Source: Dasyornis broadbenti
Lineage: Eukaryota; Chordata; Aves; Passeriformes; Dasyornithidae
Length of the DNA: 64,000 nt
Direction: 5' to 3'
NCBI GenBank assembly: GCA_013397935.1
Contig: VZRN01005202.1
Coordinates: 1,742,673-1,806,672, forward strand
In this document: positions 37,611 to 50,462 of the stretch, piece by piece
Position numbering within the stretch: position 1 is the first letter of the stretch
How the letters are laid out: every line of letters starts with the position of its first letter
Notes under the pieces: generated by a model
What the model was told of the DNA's origin: nothing
The model's input: only the letters and a program-made list of their open reading frames with translations
The model's database searches: none
Program-made: the position numbers and the translations under genes

Positions 37611-37670
37611 CCTCATATATCTATGTATGTATATATGTACCTGTATAATAAATAAAAAATACATATTACA
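37611..37670. repeat. AT-rich (TA/TATG) simple repeat
   Basis: An alternating tatatctatgtatgtatata sequence followed by ataataaataaaaaat. It contains overlapping AATAAA hexamers at about 37647 and 37651, which in such AT-rich sequence are likely incidental. Confidence 0.75.
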
Positions 37671-39527
37671 CTTTGAAAGTCCACACCTAACTTGCTAATG
37701 TCAGCTACAGTTGATGGACAGCCAAGTCAGACTCTTTTTATAGTCCATTTCTAAAATGAAACCATAAATTTTAAACCCAGGCTTCATCATTGCAGAGAAA
37801 AAAGCTTTTCCAGCCTATTGATGAAATATAACATTTGATAGGATTTATGAGGCCCAGATTCAGGAGGATAATTTGCAGAGCACTTAAAGCTCCTTTTTCC
37901 TGCCCTTTGCCTTCCCTCCTCTCAAATACACATACCAAAAAAAAGCCATTAGTAATGAAAAATTATTAAGGAAGATTTTTCTTGATTCCATACAAATGTC
38001 AATTTGTGAGAGAGAAAGAGGAAGCAAACAGTTGCAGGAGCTCTTACAGTAAAGGGGTCTAAGTAGAGCCAGGTTGATTATATGAGAGGAATACTGGCTT
38101 TTACTGATAAATGCACGGTGTGATTATTTGCTGTAATACAGTCATTTGTAATGTGTCTGTGTGTGTGTATCATTTTTAATAGTACCGGATGGAATTTATT
38201 TTTTTAATCACATTGAGATATTCACAAACCAGCCACACAAAGTTAAAAATAAAACCGATACCCAGCTTCTTGGTATCTTGATAAAGTTTCCTTCTGGCTT
38301 GTATTACCAGAGTGATAATTTCAGAGGAAAAACATCTTCTGTAACTTGTGATCACAGTATCTGTCAAATGGTAGGAAATGAAGAAAACTGCCAGACAGTG
38401 TCAGATTTATTAACAGCTCTAAGAAAACCAAAATTAATGCGCTTTCTCTTCTTTGATGGGTTGCAATGTCCATGTGCTGTACTTATCTTAATGGACAAGT
38501 GAAGGAAGTAGCATTCATCAATTAAGTCTCTCATTAAGCTGACTGCAGCTTAATCTGGAGCACATGCAGGAGTACTGTGTGCGTTCCAGGCTGTACCCCC
38601 AAAGGTGTGGTTGTTGTGATGGAGGCCTCATCCCGCAGGTGCCAGGAGCAAGCCAGCTTTGTGCTGCCCTCAGGGACATGGAGCTCCCTGCTGGATCAGG
38701 GAGAATGCAGTCCTGTAGGGCAGAGAGCAGGACAGCCATAGAAACAGCTGTGCCAGTTGGGCCTGGGAAGCTGCTGGCCTGACTTCCACTGGAAAACTAT
38801 TCCCACGTGTTCATAACCAGTCTTCAACCATTTGGGTTGAAAATGCCTATGTAGGAGGTGTGCTGAAGCTGAATTTTTATGGAATGAGGTAACAGCTGGG
38901 TTGTTTTTTCTTTGGGGGGGGGAGGTGTGTAGCTTGAAGGGGAAGATGGCAAGGGGTTGTTTTGTCTGTGCAAAAAGTAAAACGAGGCAGCATATATTCT
39001 TTCAACAAGAATCTGTAGTCTTTCCATATGCTGGAATGGGGTCTTTATAGTTTGGAAGGGAGCACAGCCTAGTCTTACACCAGACTGTGGCTTTTGCCAC
39101 CCCTTGAACGGTGACAATTTGACTAAGTTATACGATTTAAAGAGTACTTCCCACACACATGATAGAAACTTGGCTGCTAACTTCACCAAAAGCGCTCGTC
39201 CTGAGCTGCCAGAGCCGATACATGTTTTTCCAGTAGCAGGTTCTGGCTGCAGGGATCAGAGAGACTCCTGTTGCAGGAATGAAGGATGAGGTGAACGGGG
39301 CATGATCTGTGTTCCCAGGCCCTAACACCCCACCTTCCAGGGAGGAAAAGGGTGAGCTGATTTGAATGCCCTAAAAAATGCCAGAGGCAGGACAAAAATA
39401 GGAACAGAGGAGAGTCTGGAGCAGCTAGAGGATGGGGAGAATAAAGGGGAGTGCTGGGCCAAGCCATAGTTGAGGACAATATGTGGATGCTTCAAAGTAG
39501 AGAGAAATTCAGCAGTACTGCAGGTTT

Positions 39528-39592
39528 GGTGCTCTGTCAGTGTGTCAGACATGAGCACCTCCTTTGAACCAGTGCTGAAAGGAGGAGGTGCT
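39528..39592. repeat. Overlapping inverted repeats sharing one arm
   Basis: ggtgctc (39528-39534) pairs perfectly with gagcacc (39553-39559). The overlapping agcacctcc (39554-39562) pairs with ggaggtgct (39584-39592). The central arm could therefore fold with either side, giving two mutually exclusive hairpins. Stems are 7 bp, extendable by four pairs past a bulge, and 9 bp. The stems are short enough that chance is a realistic explanation. Confidence 0.55.
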
Positions 39593-42500
39593 GATGGGTG
39601 TCCCATGCCACCTGCAGCCCCATCCTCACTGGCAGCTGCTTTGAGAAGTGCTTCTGGGAGATGGGTCTCGAGGAGGGCTGGAAGGAGACATTCTCACTTG
39701 GGTGCCTCGGGGAGGTGTTTCTGTACTACAGCTGCCTGTGGGACAGAGATTTGCTTGTATTGGAAGCCAATGGGTGGAGGAAACTGGCATCCTTGGCTGA
39801 AATATAGGAAGGGAAAGATTTCCAAGCATCAGGATGAGAGAAAGGAATTGAGGCAGCAAGACAAAAAGAGATGGGAAAGGATTTGTAAGGTGTGTCTCTA
39901 AACATGGCAGTTGAAAGCATGTGAGAATCATTCTGTAGAGTCAGAGGTGAGCCTGAACCAGAACACTTGCTCTAGCATTTGTGGAACTCCCAGCCAGACG
40001 CAGAAAGACAGGCTTGGTCTTCCTTTCCCAAGCCAGGCATGCCAAGAAATGGTTCTGTGTTGTCTGAAGATTCCATGACTTAATTTTTTCCATTTTAATT
40101 TAACATTTTTCAAAGCCGTTACTAGAAAGGAATAGGGCTTACTTTCAGTCTTAAACACCTCTGTTCTCCAAGTGGAAAAGTGGGAGTAATTTCCTATCGG
40201 AAGTGCAGTGGAGTTGCAGCTGTAAGAAGGAGCTAGAAAAACAACGCATATCTGGAAGTCCAGGAGCTTCCATTGCCTGCATAATGCAAAGTAATTAAGT
40301 TACACTGCCAACTTCAGGCCTCCAGGTTCAGAAACACTTCTCCAAAATGCAGTTTGGCTTAAAGTAAAGAGTTTAATTCCGTTGATGCAGAGCTGGTGAT
40401 GAAGGTTGGTTGAAGGAATGTTCAGTCCCCAGTCTATGAATCCCTCCTTGGGGGAAGTGCCCAAGGAGGCAGGCTGCTGGAAGGGTAGATAGGGTGGCCC
40501 TGGAGGCAGCAGAACTTTGCAAAAATCCATTTGCCACTTCAGCGTGTGGCAGGGTTTTTGTTGAGCAATAACCACAAGCTAAATTTGCCATATATAATTC
40601 CTGAGAGAAGCCAGTGGTAACTGATGTTTTGATTTTTGAGCGTGTTCCTGTGAAACCGCTCAAATCTCAGTTGTAGTTTGGAAATACTGCCCTATCAAAG
40701 AACCAAAATGAATTTACCTTTAGGGTCGTCCACATGGTAAGATCGTTATAAAATTTTTAGGCCCTTGCACTATTACAGTGTAGAAAATATAATTAGGCCT
40801 GTTTCTCTTGCACATCTGTTAAATGTTTCATGTGTCATTTTAGTATATATTCTTCGTAAGTGAACTTTAGGTCATGGCACTGGAGTTAGGATGTTCTGAA
40901 GAGTGTGTATGGATTATACCCCTCTGCAAGAAGCCCCCTGTGTTATTAGAGTCATTCGAGCACGCTCCGCAGTGCTTTCCTATTGCTGTGCCTTGCACAC
41001 ACAGCCAGCAAAATGCGTTAGAAATAATTTCATTAGTTGTCTTTGCTTTTCTTTAGCTTGTAGTTGGAGCATTAAATGCTTTCCGTGTAAGGCTTACACG
41101 CTTCACCTTGCATGTGCCAGTGGCTTAATAAGAGCATCTGCTGTCTTTCTGTAGCAAATCTGATGATTCTTCTATGCACATATATTTAGTTGTACATATA
41201 AATAGAATCCAGGCACTGTTAGATGCATATGAAAGTGTACGTCAGATTGAAATGGTAACATATGAGGTTTTCTGCAGTTCCATTTATGAAGTATCAAGTT
41301 AAAAACAAAGCTGTGAAGTAGCCAGAAAACTTTATTTCTGCAGCCAAAGGCGTATGCTTGTACAGCCTAACCTAATTAGTTCTCTGATATGTTCTTAGAA
41401 TGGTCAGTATTTCGTGTGTTGTATCGCTGTCTGCGAGCTGCTTTTTCATTATGATTGGGGTTTTATGCAGCAGAAAGTACGAAAGCACTGCTCCAGATGT
41501 CTGGCTCCTTTCACCGACTTTGTTGCTGTCTACAGCAAAATTTGAGTTTCAACTCTACAGAGCAAATTCCCTTTGAATCTTTGGATACCCTTAAACAGTG
41601 TAGCACTGGAGTGTGTGTAAATGTCTACAAAGTACAGTGATTGGAGTGGCTGGTTTAAGAGGAGCTATAAAATGGTTCCAGCTGGAATGCATTCTTGAGG
41701 TAAGCTCAAAATGCACTCCAAATTGTCAGCACACTACTCAGAAAAAACACAAGAAACAAATCATCTTTAGTGTGCTTCGCTTCCCTTAATGCACATAAGG
41801 ATAGTGTAAATGGAAGCTGGTCAATTTTCAACAGTTTGTGTAAAATTGTCCCTAGGTTTTGCTTCCGTACTTCAGCCTCTGTGAATAAATGCATCACACG
41901 GGGTTGTAAGTATACCTGTGTGTATTTCTGTGGTCATAATGCCTTCTATATTTCAGTAAGTATTGTGTATCTGTCCATTAATATTTATACGGAACTGAGA
42001 GCTTTGGTTCTTGCAATTTTTAATAAACATTGATGGTGTTACTAGTTTATACAGAGCATTCAATATGCTCCATCAAAATGGCAGCTCTAATTAGGTTCCT
42101 TGAATTAGCTAATGGATTTTGAGAAAGATAGCTTACAAAGCTCTTACAGCTGTCCAAGATATTCCTGCCATGGCAGAAAGACAAAAGGCCGCTGGAAGCT
42201 GCAGACTTTAAAGCTTTAGAAATGCAGCTGACAGTTAAACAGTTAAAAAAAGATAAATTGCGTTTGTATTTTTTTCCTGTAAAAGTCCTAAAACCGCATT
42301 GATGTTATCCTTGTAGTGACCATTCATTAAAAATACCCCCAAAAAGCCAGCTTCATGGTAAGGATGTGTTTTGGCTCTGAGATCTGTACTTTTCCCTGAT
42401 GCTTTGCACATAATGTGAATTCTTTTTTATTTTTAAAAAGTAAGCTATATCTGTCACAGAATTACAGACACAGAGACCTTTTTCTTCAGTTGAGGTTGAG

Positions 42501-43269
42501 ATCTCTACCTCATTTCTAGCTAGTCCAGGTATTAAAAAAGAAAACCATGCAGAGGATTAGTTGCTGCCGCTCTGCCAGTGGTGTGGATTGGCACGTGTGT
42601 AAAGAAGAGCAGATGACATAGTCTCTAGCCTGAAACTTGCAGACGTAATTTCTGAGAGAAAATGGATAGTTACTCTGGGCTTCGTTGTTTTCAACGAAAT
42701 ATGTTTCAGAACATGGGCAGCAGCGTCTACTGCGAGGGAATTCTTAGATCCTCAATTCTTCTCTCACAAGGGAGTGCAGAAATGAAGACTGCACTGGATT
42801 GTCACCTTCTCTCCCTCCTGCTTTTGCTTTCTGTGTGGTCAAGAGAGTTCCTGAGGGACTCTTCAATGGCTAATTCATTGGAAGTTTGTAAAGTAGTTAT
42901 TATTTCAGCTTTAGAGATAAGTTTAATAGATGGTAGTGCAAAAAAGCAATAGCCTGTAAGTGAAAAAACCTAGCTGCCAGTTGCAGGCAGGTGTGATAGC
43001 CTTTAAGATATAGAGTTACATTTCTACACTAGAGTTTAGCATTCAGCGTTTGCTTTGTTGAATTGTTAAAGCTGCTGTAAATGGGGTTTGGAGGGCTGAA
43101 AATCTGCTCCGTGTTGATGTGACCTATCTATTGTAAATATGCCAGCTGCTTTACATCAGCAAAGTAAAATACCCCCTCCCAAGCTGTGTTGTAACACAAA
43201 GTGCCAAAAAAGGCAATTTAAGTACTTTGCCGTTTAAATCCAGATGAAATTACCTTGGAGAGAAGGCCT

Positions 43270-43321
43270 TCAATTATGCCTCACACGTGACTTCTGCATG
43301 ATGGATAAAAGGCATAATTGA
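43270..43321. repeat. Perfect 11-bp inverted repeat around an E-box
   Basis: tcaattatgcc (43270-43280) and ggcataattga (43311-43321) are exact reverse complements separated by 30 bases. The loop contains cacgtg (43284-43289), a canonical E-box, and tgcatgatgg. The surrounding 150 bases are rich in homeodomain-like attta/aatta cores. It may be two opposed binding sites for the same factor rather than an RNA hairpin. Confidence 0.6.
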
Positions 43322-45530
43322 TATCATCTTTAGTGAAGAAACCAGAAACTGTTGCATTGTCTAGAGGCTACTGAAAATACCAGGAAAATCTGCTTTTCAT
43401 TATTTTCGTTGTGTGTTGTTTATGGAGAGCTTGGTTGTTGTCAGCAGCCGAGTCCCTAATCTCCCTGCTTTCCGAGCCCTTCGGAGACAAGTGCACATCT
43501 CACATCAACGAGACAGCAGTAAACTGGTCCCATGCCAGAAACTGACATTGCCATTAACCAGCCTGAACTGGAAAGGCATCTCTTTTTTTTATTATTAGTT
43601 AAGATCTGGTGATTGCCTTCTTTGAAGGGGCACAATACATTGAGCAGAGAAAAGGAAAAAAAATTACTTTTCTTTGACATAAGGATGACAATCTGGCTAC
43701 AAACAAGAAAATGTCTGCCTTTTTCTCTTTCCTTTCTACTCGATTGCAAATAATGTGTTTCTGTTAGACTAGCACATACCATATCTGCTTACGGTAAAGT
43801 TAAACTTCAGCATGCCAAGTTTGTTTCCATAAAGCAACAAATTAGGCTATTCCTCCCGTTATTTCTGGCCAGCTTTAGTCAACTGTAAGTTATGAAGGAG
43901 AGTAATAGAGATGAGAAGTGGCTGGTTTGAAAAGATGATGCTCATTTGAATGTCTAGGCCGTCTGCCATGACAAACAGGAAAAGGTGTTTTATGTCATGT
44001 GAAGGGAAGGAAACATAAAAGGTTGCTTTGTGTCAAGCCACTGAGAGATATTTTATAAACAGTTTGGAAAAACTGAAAGTGATACAAATCTGTTGGTCTC
44101 AATCTTCAAATGGTTCTTTTGAGGCTTCTGTAAACATATTGTGAGCTATTTGGGGAAAGAAAAGGTTAATGACATTGCTAATTCATATCATGCAAGGTTC
44201 TCTTTCCTTCTTTCTTCCTAATGAATCTGTAGGAACCTGAGAATATCATCTTCTCTCTTTCCACTGAGCTCCTAATGTCAGGAGGTCAGTAGTGATGTTA
44301 CAGGGTCAATAGGACTCAATTTACGTCCAGACAAATGGTGCTCACGTGCTGCCCTAGGAGGCTTTGACCTTTTGGACAGAAGTGGTTGTACTGCTTTTAT
44401 GTTAGCTTAAAGAATTGCAAGGTGACAGCATATGTTCCACTGAAGCACAGTTACGATTTTTTTAAATATTGTAAAGCAGCTTAAGATTCGGGCTTTAACA
44501 AATTTGGACATTAATAAACAGGTTCAAATAAATGTAAATAGCTTCTTCAGTGTAATTTGTTTTTCTGCAGTTTATTTATGATGCTTTATATGTATTTAAG
44601 TGCATGGAGAGAAACACATCCATCTAATGCTTCTCGTGTCAGTTCCATCTATGCAGACCTTCTCAGATAGTCCTGCCTGAATGGAACAGGGCTCAAAGTC
44701 TACCTACCAGTCACTTTGCACAGGTGTCCAGATCAGGCGTCCTTGTAGAAGCCCCTCTCCATTGAGAAAGACAGGAATTGTGTATAAATGGAGTATATTC
44801 CTGCCCCGAGCAAGAGAGCAGGGGTTGTGGAGACCAGTAAAGCTTTATGCATGGTTCCAGTTCCTAGAAAGATGTGATTCTTAAGCCGGGTCCTCAGTAT
44901 GGGGTGTGTGTAGCCAAAACCCAGGCTGGCTTTGGCTGAACATCAAAGGTGGTTCCTGAACCTGCAATGCAATATCAGTGATGTCAGCAAGGCATTTCTG
45001 ACAAGTTTTTCCTTGCAATACCATTGCCTTACTCGAGTGCATATGAAAACAACAAATGCTCATTTCTCTCTAAAATCTCCTTCTCTTGGTGGTGACAAAG
45101 ATGAAAGCTGAAATATTGTAGAATTATGTTCTTACTATTGATTATCTTTTTATTGCTTCCCACCATTCTTTTTACTCCTTCTTACTGTTGAGGTTGCAGA
45201 AATATCTTCATAAGCAATGTAGTACTTCAGGATAGAAATGCAAGGGCTGGGACTCAAAGAGTAACTTACTCAAGTATTTATTTGTTGTAACTTCAAAATG
45301 GAAGTTTTATCCTAAGTCAAAGATACCCTTACATGCTCTGTTGGACACCGTTGTACTGTATATCTTTGTAGACCACTGTGTTCCTGTCAGTATGTAAAAT
45401 CAGTTTTGTTTTCTAGCAGATTGTGAATGGAAGATTGTCCATTCTCTAGAGTCTGTGAATCGAGTTTTGTCTTGGATTTGTTTGTTAATGGAAAATTCTC
45501 TAAGAGAATAATTTTTCTCTTCTTTTTTAT

Positions 45531-45552
45531 TTGTTTGTTTTGTTTTGTTTTA
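45531..45552. repeat. (GTTTT)n low-complexity tract
   Basis: ttgtttgttttgttttgtttt, a short T/G simple repeat of the kind frequent in bird introns. Confidence 0.85.
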
Positions 45553-48500
45553 ACTTGGAAGCACCAGTTGTTTGCTTAGGGGGCTGACAGTCAGCTGGGT
45601 GAAATCACTGTTCGAAAGATGTGGCTGGCAAAAAAGCCCTGTGCAATATTAATGTGTTTAGGAAAACCGCTGGAAACAAAATGTTTATTGCCTCCTTAAA
45701 TGTATGTTTATATATAGCTTTAAGTGGTTCATCTTACTTCGTTTGTGCAACACTTGTTTTTAATTCTGTATTATCAAGAAAGCTGCAGTAAGGAGTCACT
45801 AATTTTAAAAAATGTCATTTTAACTTGAATGATGGAAATCCAGATTAGCAACTCAGAGGAAGAACACAGAGGAGCTTTTATTGTGCAAAACCTGAGCCAT
45901 ACATATTAAATACTGATTATGATGTTTGGATACTTTGAAAAAAGACCTAGTCTGTCATATTGGATATATAATATTATTGCTACGGTGCTAGCTCATCTCT
46001 CTCTTCAGAGATGAGGGGGTGAAATTTCACAGTCATATTTTACATGATGTTGGAGAACTTGAAGCTCAGTCTCTGCTATGTTTTGGTTCCCTTTTTGTCG
46101 TGGGACGTCTGTTCCAGCTGCATCGGTTGAGAGGCTGTGTCAAAGCCGGTCCCTTTGCAGTCACAGTGGGCAAGGTGGGCCCTGCATGGTGCTTCTGGCA
46201 GCTGCAGGCACAGGGCACAGGAGGGTGATTCCTGGCCGTTGTTTATCCAGTTGGTGGTACAGCCCCAGCAGCTGGGTTAGAACAAACGATAGCACAGAAT
46301 TGTTTTTATCCTTCTCCCAAGCCAAAAGAAAGCTTTGGTTGTAAGGACTGTATTTAACAAAACTACAGAATGACTGACAGAAATCTGCTTTTTTCCTCTT
46401 TTGAATGTTCATGTAAGATGGTTTTTTCCTATTAAAAAAGAAACCCTTGCAGTGTGTGCAGCTTATTGGAAGAACTGTAGAACTTTTCTTTAGATTGTTT
46501 ATAGCTTGGGATTTTGGACATATTTTGTTACTATTGTTTGAATTCAGCACCTGAGTCTTCACAACTCTTTTTGAAGTTTCTCAGAGATTTATCCCTACAC
46601 ATAGACATTATTTTAAAACTTTCCACTGTCAGCTGCTTCTGAATCAGTCTCCTTACATGTAGCACAATTTTAGGAAATCCTTCTGAAAGCAATCAGAAAA
46701 TGCAGAGTGGACGGTTCTCTCACAGTCTTGTGACACAGAGCAGTTTGTGGGTAGATTAAATGCTGGATGCTGGGAACATGTGATGGTGGAGGGAATGGTA
46801 AATCTGTGCTTGCATGGTTCTCTGAAGAACATGTAGCACAGCTCTAGGAAGCAAGCGTGCACAAAATTGTAGACATGATGAGGACTGTAATATTTATATC
46901 TCCTCAAGGAGAGAGCACTGCATTAGATGTAAAACCACTGTAAAAGAAGTCTGTCTGCTGTACTTCCTAGGCTTGCTGAAAAGCTTCAGTAAGTGTCCTT
47001 AATAGAAGCTGACTTTGATTGGAGTATTGTTTTTGTATTTCCTCTGTAAGTTCAGGTTCCTTTTCAGTATAAATAGTCATGCATCTGAAACATTTGAACT
47101 GGTATTCATCTGCTGTTTCCCTGTCTGAGAACTGCTATCTGATCAAACCAATATTTTTTAATTATGTATTTATAGGCAGATGGGAGAATAGTTTACAGTC
47201 AATGTATGATCTTCTCTGCAAATCTTGGAATATTGTGTTGGGGTTTTTTTAATATTGCCTTATCAGTTTCTTTTTTTTATTACTGATGACTTCATTCTGT
47301 TTGAATTCAATGCTTCAGTTTCTTTGGGGTAAACTAATAGATTATGTATGCGATATTTGCACAGTGCTGATTGAATTCATCTGGTGAGTTTGAATGTGGT
47401 TCATATATTCACATAATTGTCAGGAGCCAACTTGAAATTCAGAACTGTTTCATGAGCATTGCACAGGGCATCATATTTATCTCACTTTACTCAGGAGTGG
47501 GTAAAACTTTCATGGTAAGCTAGAATGCAGCTCTTTCAAAAGCCAATGTCTTTTACGTTTATGCCTATAAACTGTGGCGGAGAAAAGAAAAAAAAATTGT
47601 GGGTCTTTAGCTGTATCCTGAAAATACAAAGTGGATGTACTGACCAACCCTCTTCCTATCTCTTCCCTTCACTTTTCTAACAAACTCTGAACCTGCTGGC
47701 CATTTTTGACCAGACTTGGCTGGTGTCTTAATGTTCAAGAGATACTGGAACACTAAGTTTTGTGAAAACAAGCAGCCTGCTAGAGAGGTCCAGATGAATG
47801 CTCTTGCTGGAGAGAAACTCTGCAGTGTGAACCATCCTCAGACAGGAGAGAACCCACAGGAGAGAAGCACAGGAAATCAGGCTTCACGGAGCTGCTTGTT
47901 TCCACAGAGATTATGCTTGTGTTTTCACACTAATCCAGACGGATAACTTCCCATGTGCTCCTATCTTTCACTCAAATGTTCCTACTCATTCTCATGGTTA
48001 GGGTTTGTAGTTTAATACTGCATGGCAGAGGTTTGCCAAAGCAAAATCTGTCAGGCCCTGTCTTGTAATATTTATCATCAGCTTGAACTCTGCAGCATGG
48101 CTTCCACTTGCTGGCTCCAAGGGTTTGAGCAGAAGGACGTTCACCTACAGGAGATCTGCAGTCAGCGGAGCACAGGCTGCTGTTACTGTCTCTTACAATG
48201 TATCAATCTCGTATTTCATTTTAAAAGAGGGGGGAAAGCCCAACTTGTGTGGTATTTTCAGATTGCCTCTTCAGCCAAGGAACCTGGAGGTAGAGAGTGG
48301 GTCTGTGGTCATTAGACCATTGGTGACAGGTGCTGTACAGTTTGCAGAGAGCTGCGGGGAGTCAGATTGGCTGGGGTCAAACTAGACCTATTGCCTGTAT
48401 TTCTGTGTTTCCCTCTTAGCCAGCGCTGCTTTGGGCAATGGCGTTGGCAAAGCAACAGGGACAACTCTTGGGGCCTTATCTGTATGTCAGCAGCCCTCAT

Positions 48501-50326
48501 TAAACACTTTATCTGTACTCACACGAAGTGTCGGGGGGATTTCACAGGTACTGTACTGCTCATGAGCTATGGACCAAGCTTCACTGTTCTAAGTGATAGT
48601 CCCCATTAGCTAGACCTCAGTTTCAGTGTTTTGCAAACTGGAAGTGGTTCTCCACTCTTTGACAAGAATTCATGCAAGGAACAGAGGCACTTATCTGTGG
48701 AAGGAATAAAGGTGAAGAGGGAATATACCTCTTTTTTTCCTCAGTAGTCCACAGAGTTTGTGCAGGCTTTCTGCACTGTCTTGGCAGATCATGAGACAAA
48801 TTTCATATGCTCTGGGACATTTGGGTCAGTCAGCCAGAGAAGCTTGAAACCTCTGGGACTTTGTAGAGTGGATGGATAACACAGGTTCCAGGAAAGGAAG
48901 TCATTCGATTTTTCATGGAAACACACTGATGCCACAAGTAAACATTACCAATCCTGACTGTGTGTTCAGTTGCATTTGCAGCCTACATGGAATTTCCCTT
49001 CATTGGTAGTTGATTTCTAACCAGTCTAGATTGCTGATAGCTACTAGAAACTAACTATTGTTGAACTGATGGGTTTATGTCCAGTATTTTGTATGTGCTG
49101 TCCGAATTCAGTTTGCCATGCAAATCCCATAAAGGCTTCCCTAGAGTCTGGCACAGTCATAGTGGAGTGCAGTGGAGCAAGATGCTCCACTGAGTCTGCT
49201 CATGTGAATAAATCTCTGTCTCTCTCTGGCCCACTGTTGTTGAGGGAGAGTTAAGGTTGCAGATTAAGAGAATATGTGGTGATGTGCTGCAATAACAATG
49301 GTTTGAGTTGAGGAGCAGCCACAAATTAATTGTACAATTAATAATTCCCTGTGAATGCCAGTAAATGCCACTTAGCCATGCAGTCAGTACTCACCCCAGT
49401 GCTGACTACAGCAGGGCTGGAAATAGCTGCAGGAAACTTTTAATTTATTCCTTTTAAATATGGCTAAATTTATTTTTGAATTCTTAACCATTTTCAGGAT
49501 TTTATTTAATACTTCCTGGTTATAGCTTGAGCTTCCACAGTTGCACAAGTCGAGCTGTAAGGTTTTAGAAGGCTGACTAGGGTCAAAACCCAAGAAAGGC
49601 ATGTGTTTAACTTGATAAACTCAGTGACTCCACTGGATTTACCAGAGCAGTTTGCAGTGTATGCAGTTCAGCATACAAGTGAGTCTTTGTGGATTACTGA
49701 GTGAATTACTGTTTAATTACTGCTTTAAAAAGATGGTGTCAAGATTTAATAGTGTGCTTTCCCATCTCTCTTGCCTCCCCTGGATTTTCATGGCTGATGT
49801 TTGAGTTCTTTGTGTAATTGGGAGGGAGTTTGTTTTATTTGTGAGACAAAACTTTTCTGTGCTTCTCTGTGAATAATAGTTTATTCTTTACCTAGAACGT
49901 ATGCAATTTTAGGGAAATTCCACATTTAGCATGGGAGCAAAAGGAAACATTTTTTGTCAGTTTATCATCATCATTATTATTAAAATATGATAGTCATATA
50001 TAGCTGCTCACAGGAATGTTAAAAGTTTTCTTGTGCTCCCCCATCTGTCTGCATCCATCTGTTGTCTCTTGTCTTGTACTGGAATTGTTAAGTTCTTTGG
50101 ACAGGGACAGCCTTTCTTAAAAGCAGGGATCAAGTTCACAATTAGCAGCTTTGTTAATATAAGAAAGCAAAAATAAAGCTGATATGGGCCAGCGGGAGCT
50201 ATGCAAATCAGGAAAATCAGACAGAATCCATTTGTCTCGGGTCTGGCAATTCTTGTGTGTGTACCTGGTGTTAGAGATGTGTGTTCATAGGAGTTTTATT
50301 TAGCTTTTTTTCCTTTTTCTCCTCAG

Positions 50327-50462
50327 TGGCTGCACAGGTAGTGGGAATGCTGATCGTATCCAGAGGTTACGGAAGGAGTACCACCAGGCCAGGCGGGAAG
50401 GTTTGCCTTTCTATGAGGAGGACGAGGGAAGGACTCAGCTGTCCGACTACGACCAGCGTTGG
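50327..50462 (+). CDS. PARD3B: PARD3B internal coding exon (probably penultimate)
   Basis: A 136-nt exon with acceptor tttttctcctcag and donor cgttgg|gtaggt. It enters in phase 2 (one base completing the codon begun by ag at 20008-20009) and leaves in phase 0 after Trp. It encodes GCTGSGNADRIQRLRKEYHQ, then ARREGLPFYEEDEGR and TQLSDYDQRW. The DRIQ-LRKEY-QARREG helix and the acidic YE-DEGR motif are the conserved PARD3B block; PARD3 has DRIQRLRQEFQQAKQ at the same place. In human PARD3B, as I remember it, the protein continues VPGRG after this Trp, so the final coding exon should follow downstream. I found no such exon before 64000. Confidence 0.96.

Larger units (their letters stand above)
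20010..50326 (+). other. PARD3B: PARD3B intron (complete, about 30.3 kb)
   Basis: A complete phase-2 intron from the donor gtaata at 20010 to the acceptor tttctcctcag ending at 50326. No independent gene could be supported on either strand. Contents noted are short simple repeats (26770-26788, 30772-30799, 37611-37670, 45531-45552), a purine tract (35211-35310), inverted repeats (22806-22827, 39528-39592, 43270-43321) and in-phase splice-like intervals (33791-33907; acceptor before 37298). Locally GC-richer stretches occur at about 36000-36180, 38560-38790 and 39500-39800. Motif-dense candidates for conserved non-coding DNA lie at about 30160-30290, 42050-42260 and 43200-43345. No CR1 copy was recognised, which is sparse for 30 kb but normal for some bird introns. 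Confidence 0.88.

Noticed and set aside
47716..47946. C2H2 zinc-finger-like linker (HPQTGENP)
   Set aside because: There is one linker-like match only. The Cys/His pattern and the 28-residue spacing of zinc fingers are absent.
48421..48547. Exon-like interval after a strong acceptor (gtttccctcttag) with donor cacag|gtactg
   Set aside because: Its length (127 nt) does not keep the PARD3B frame between the phase-2 exons, so inclusion would shift the frame.
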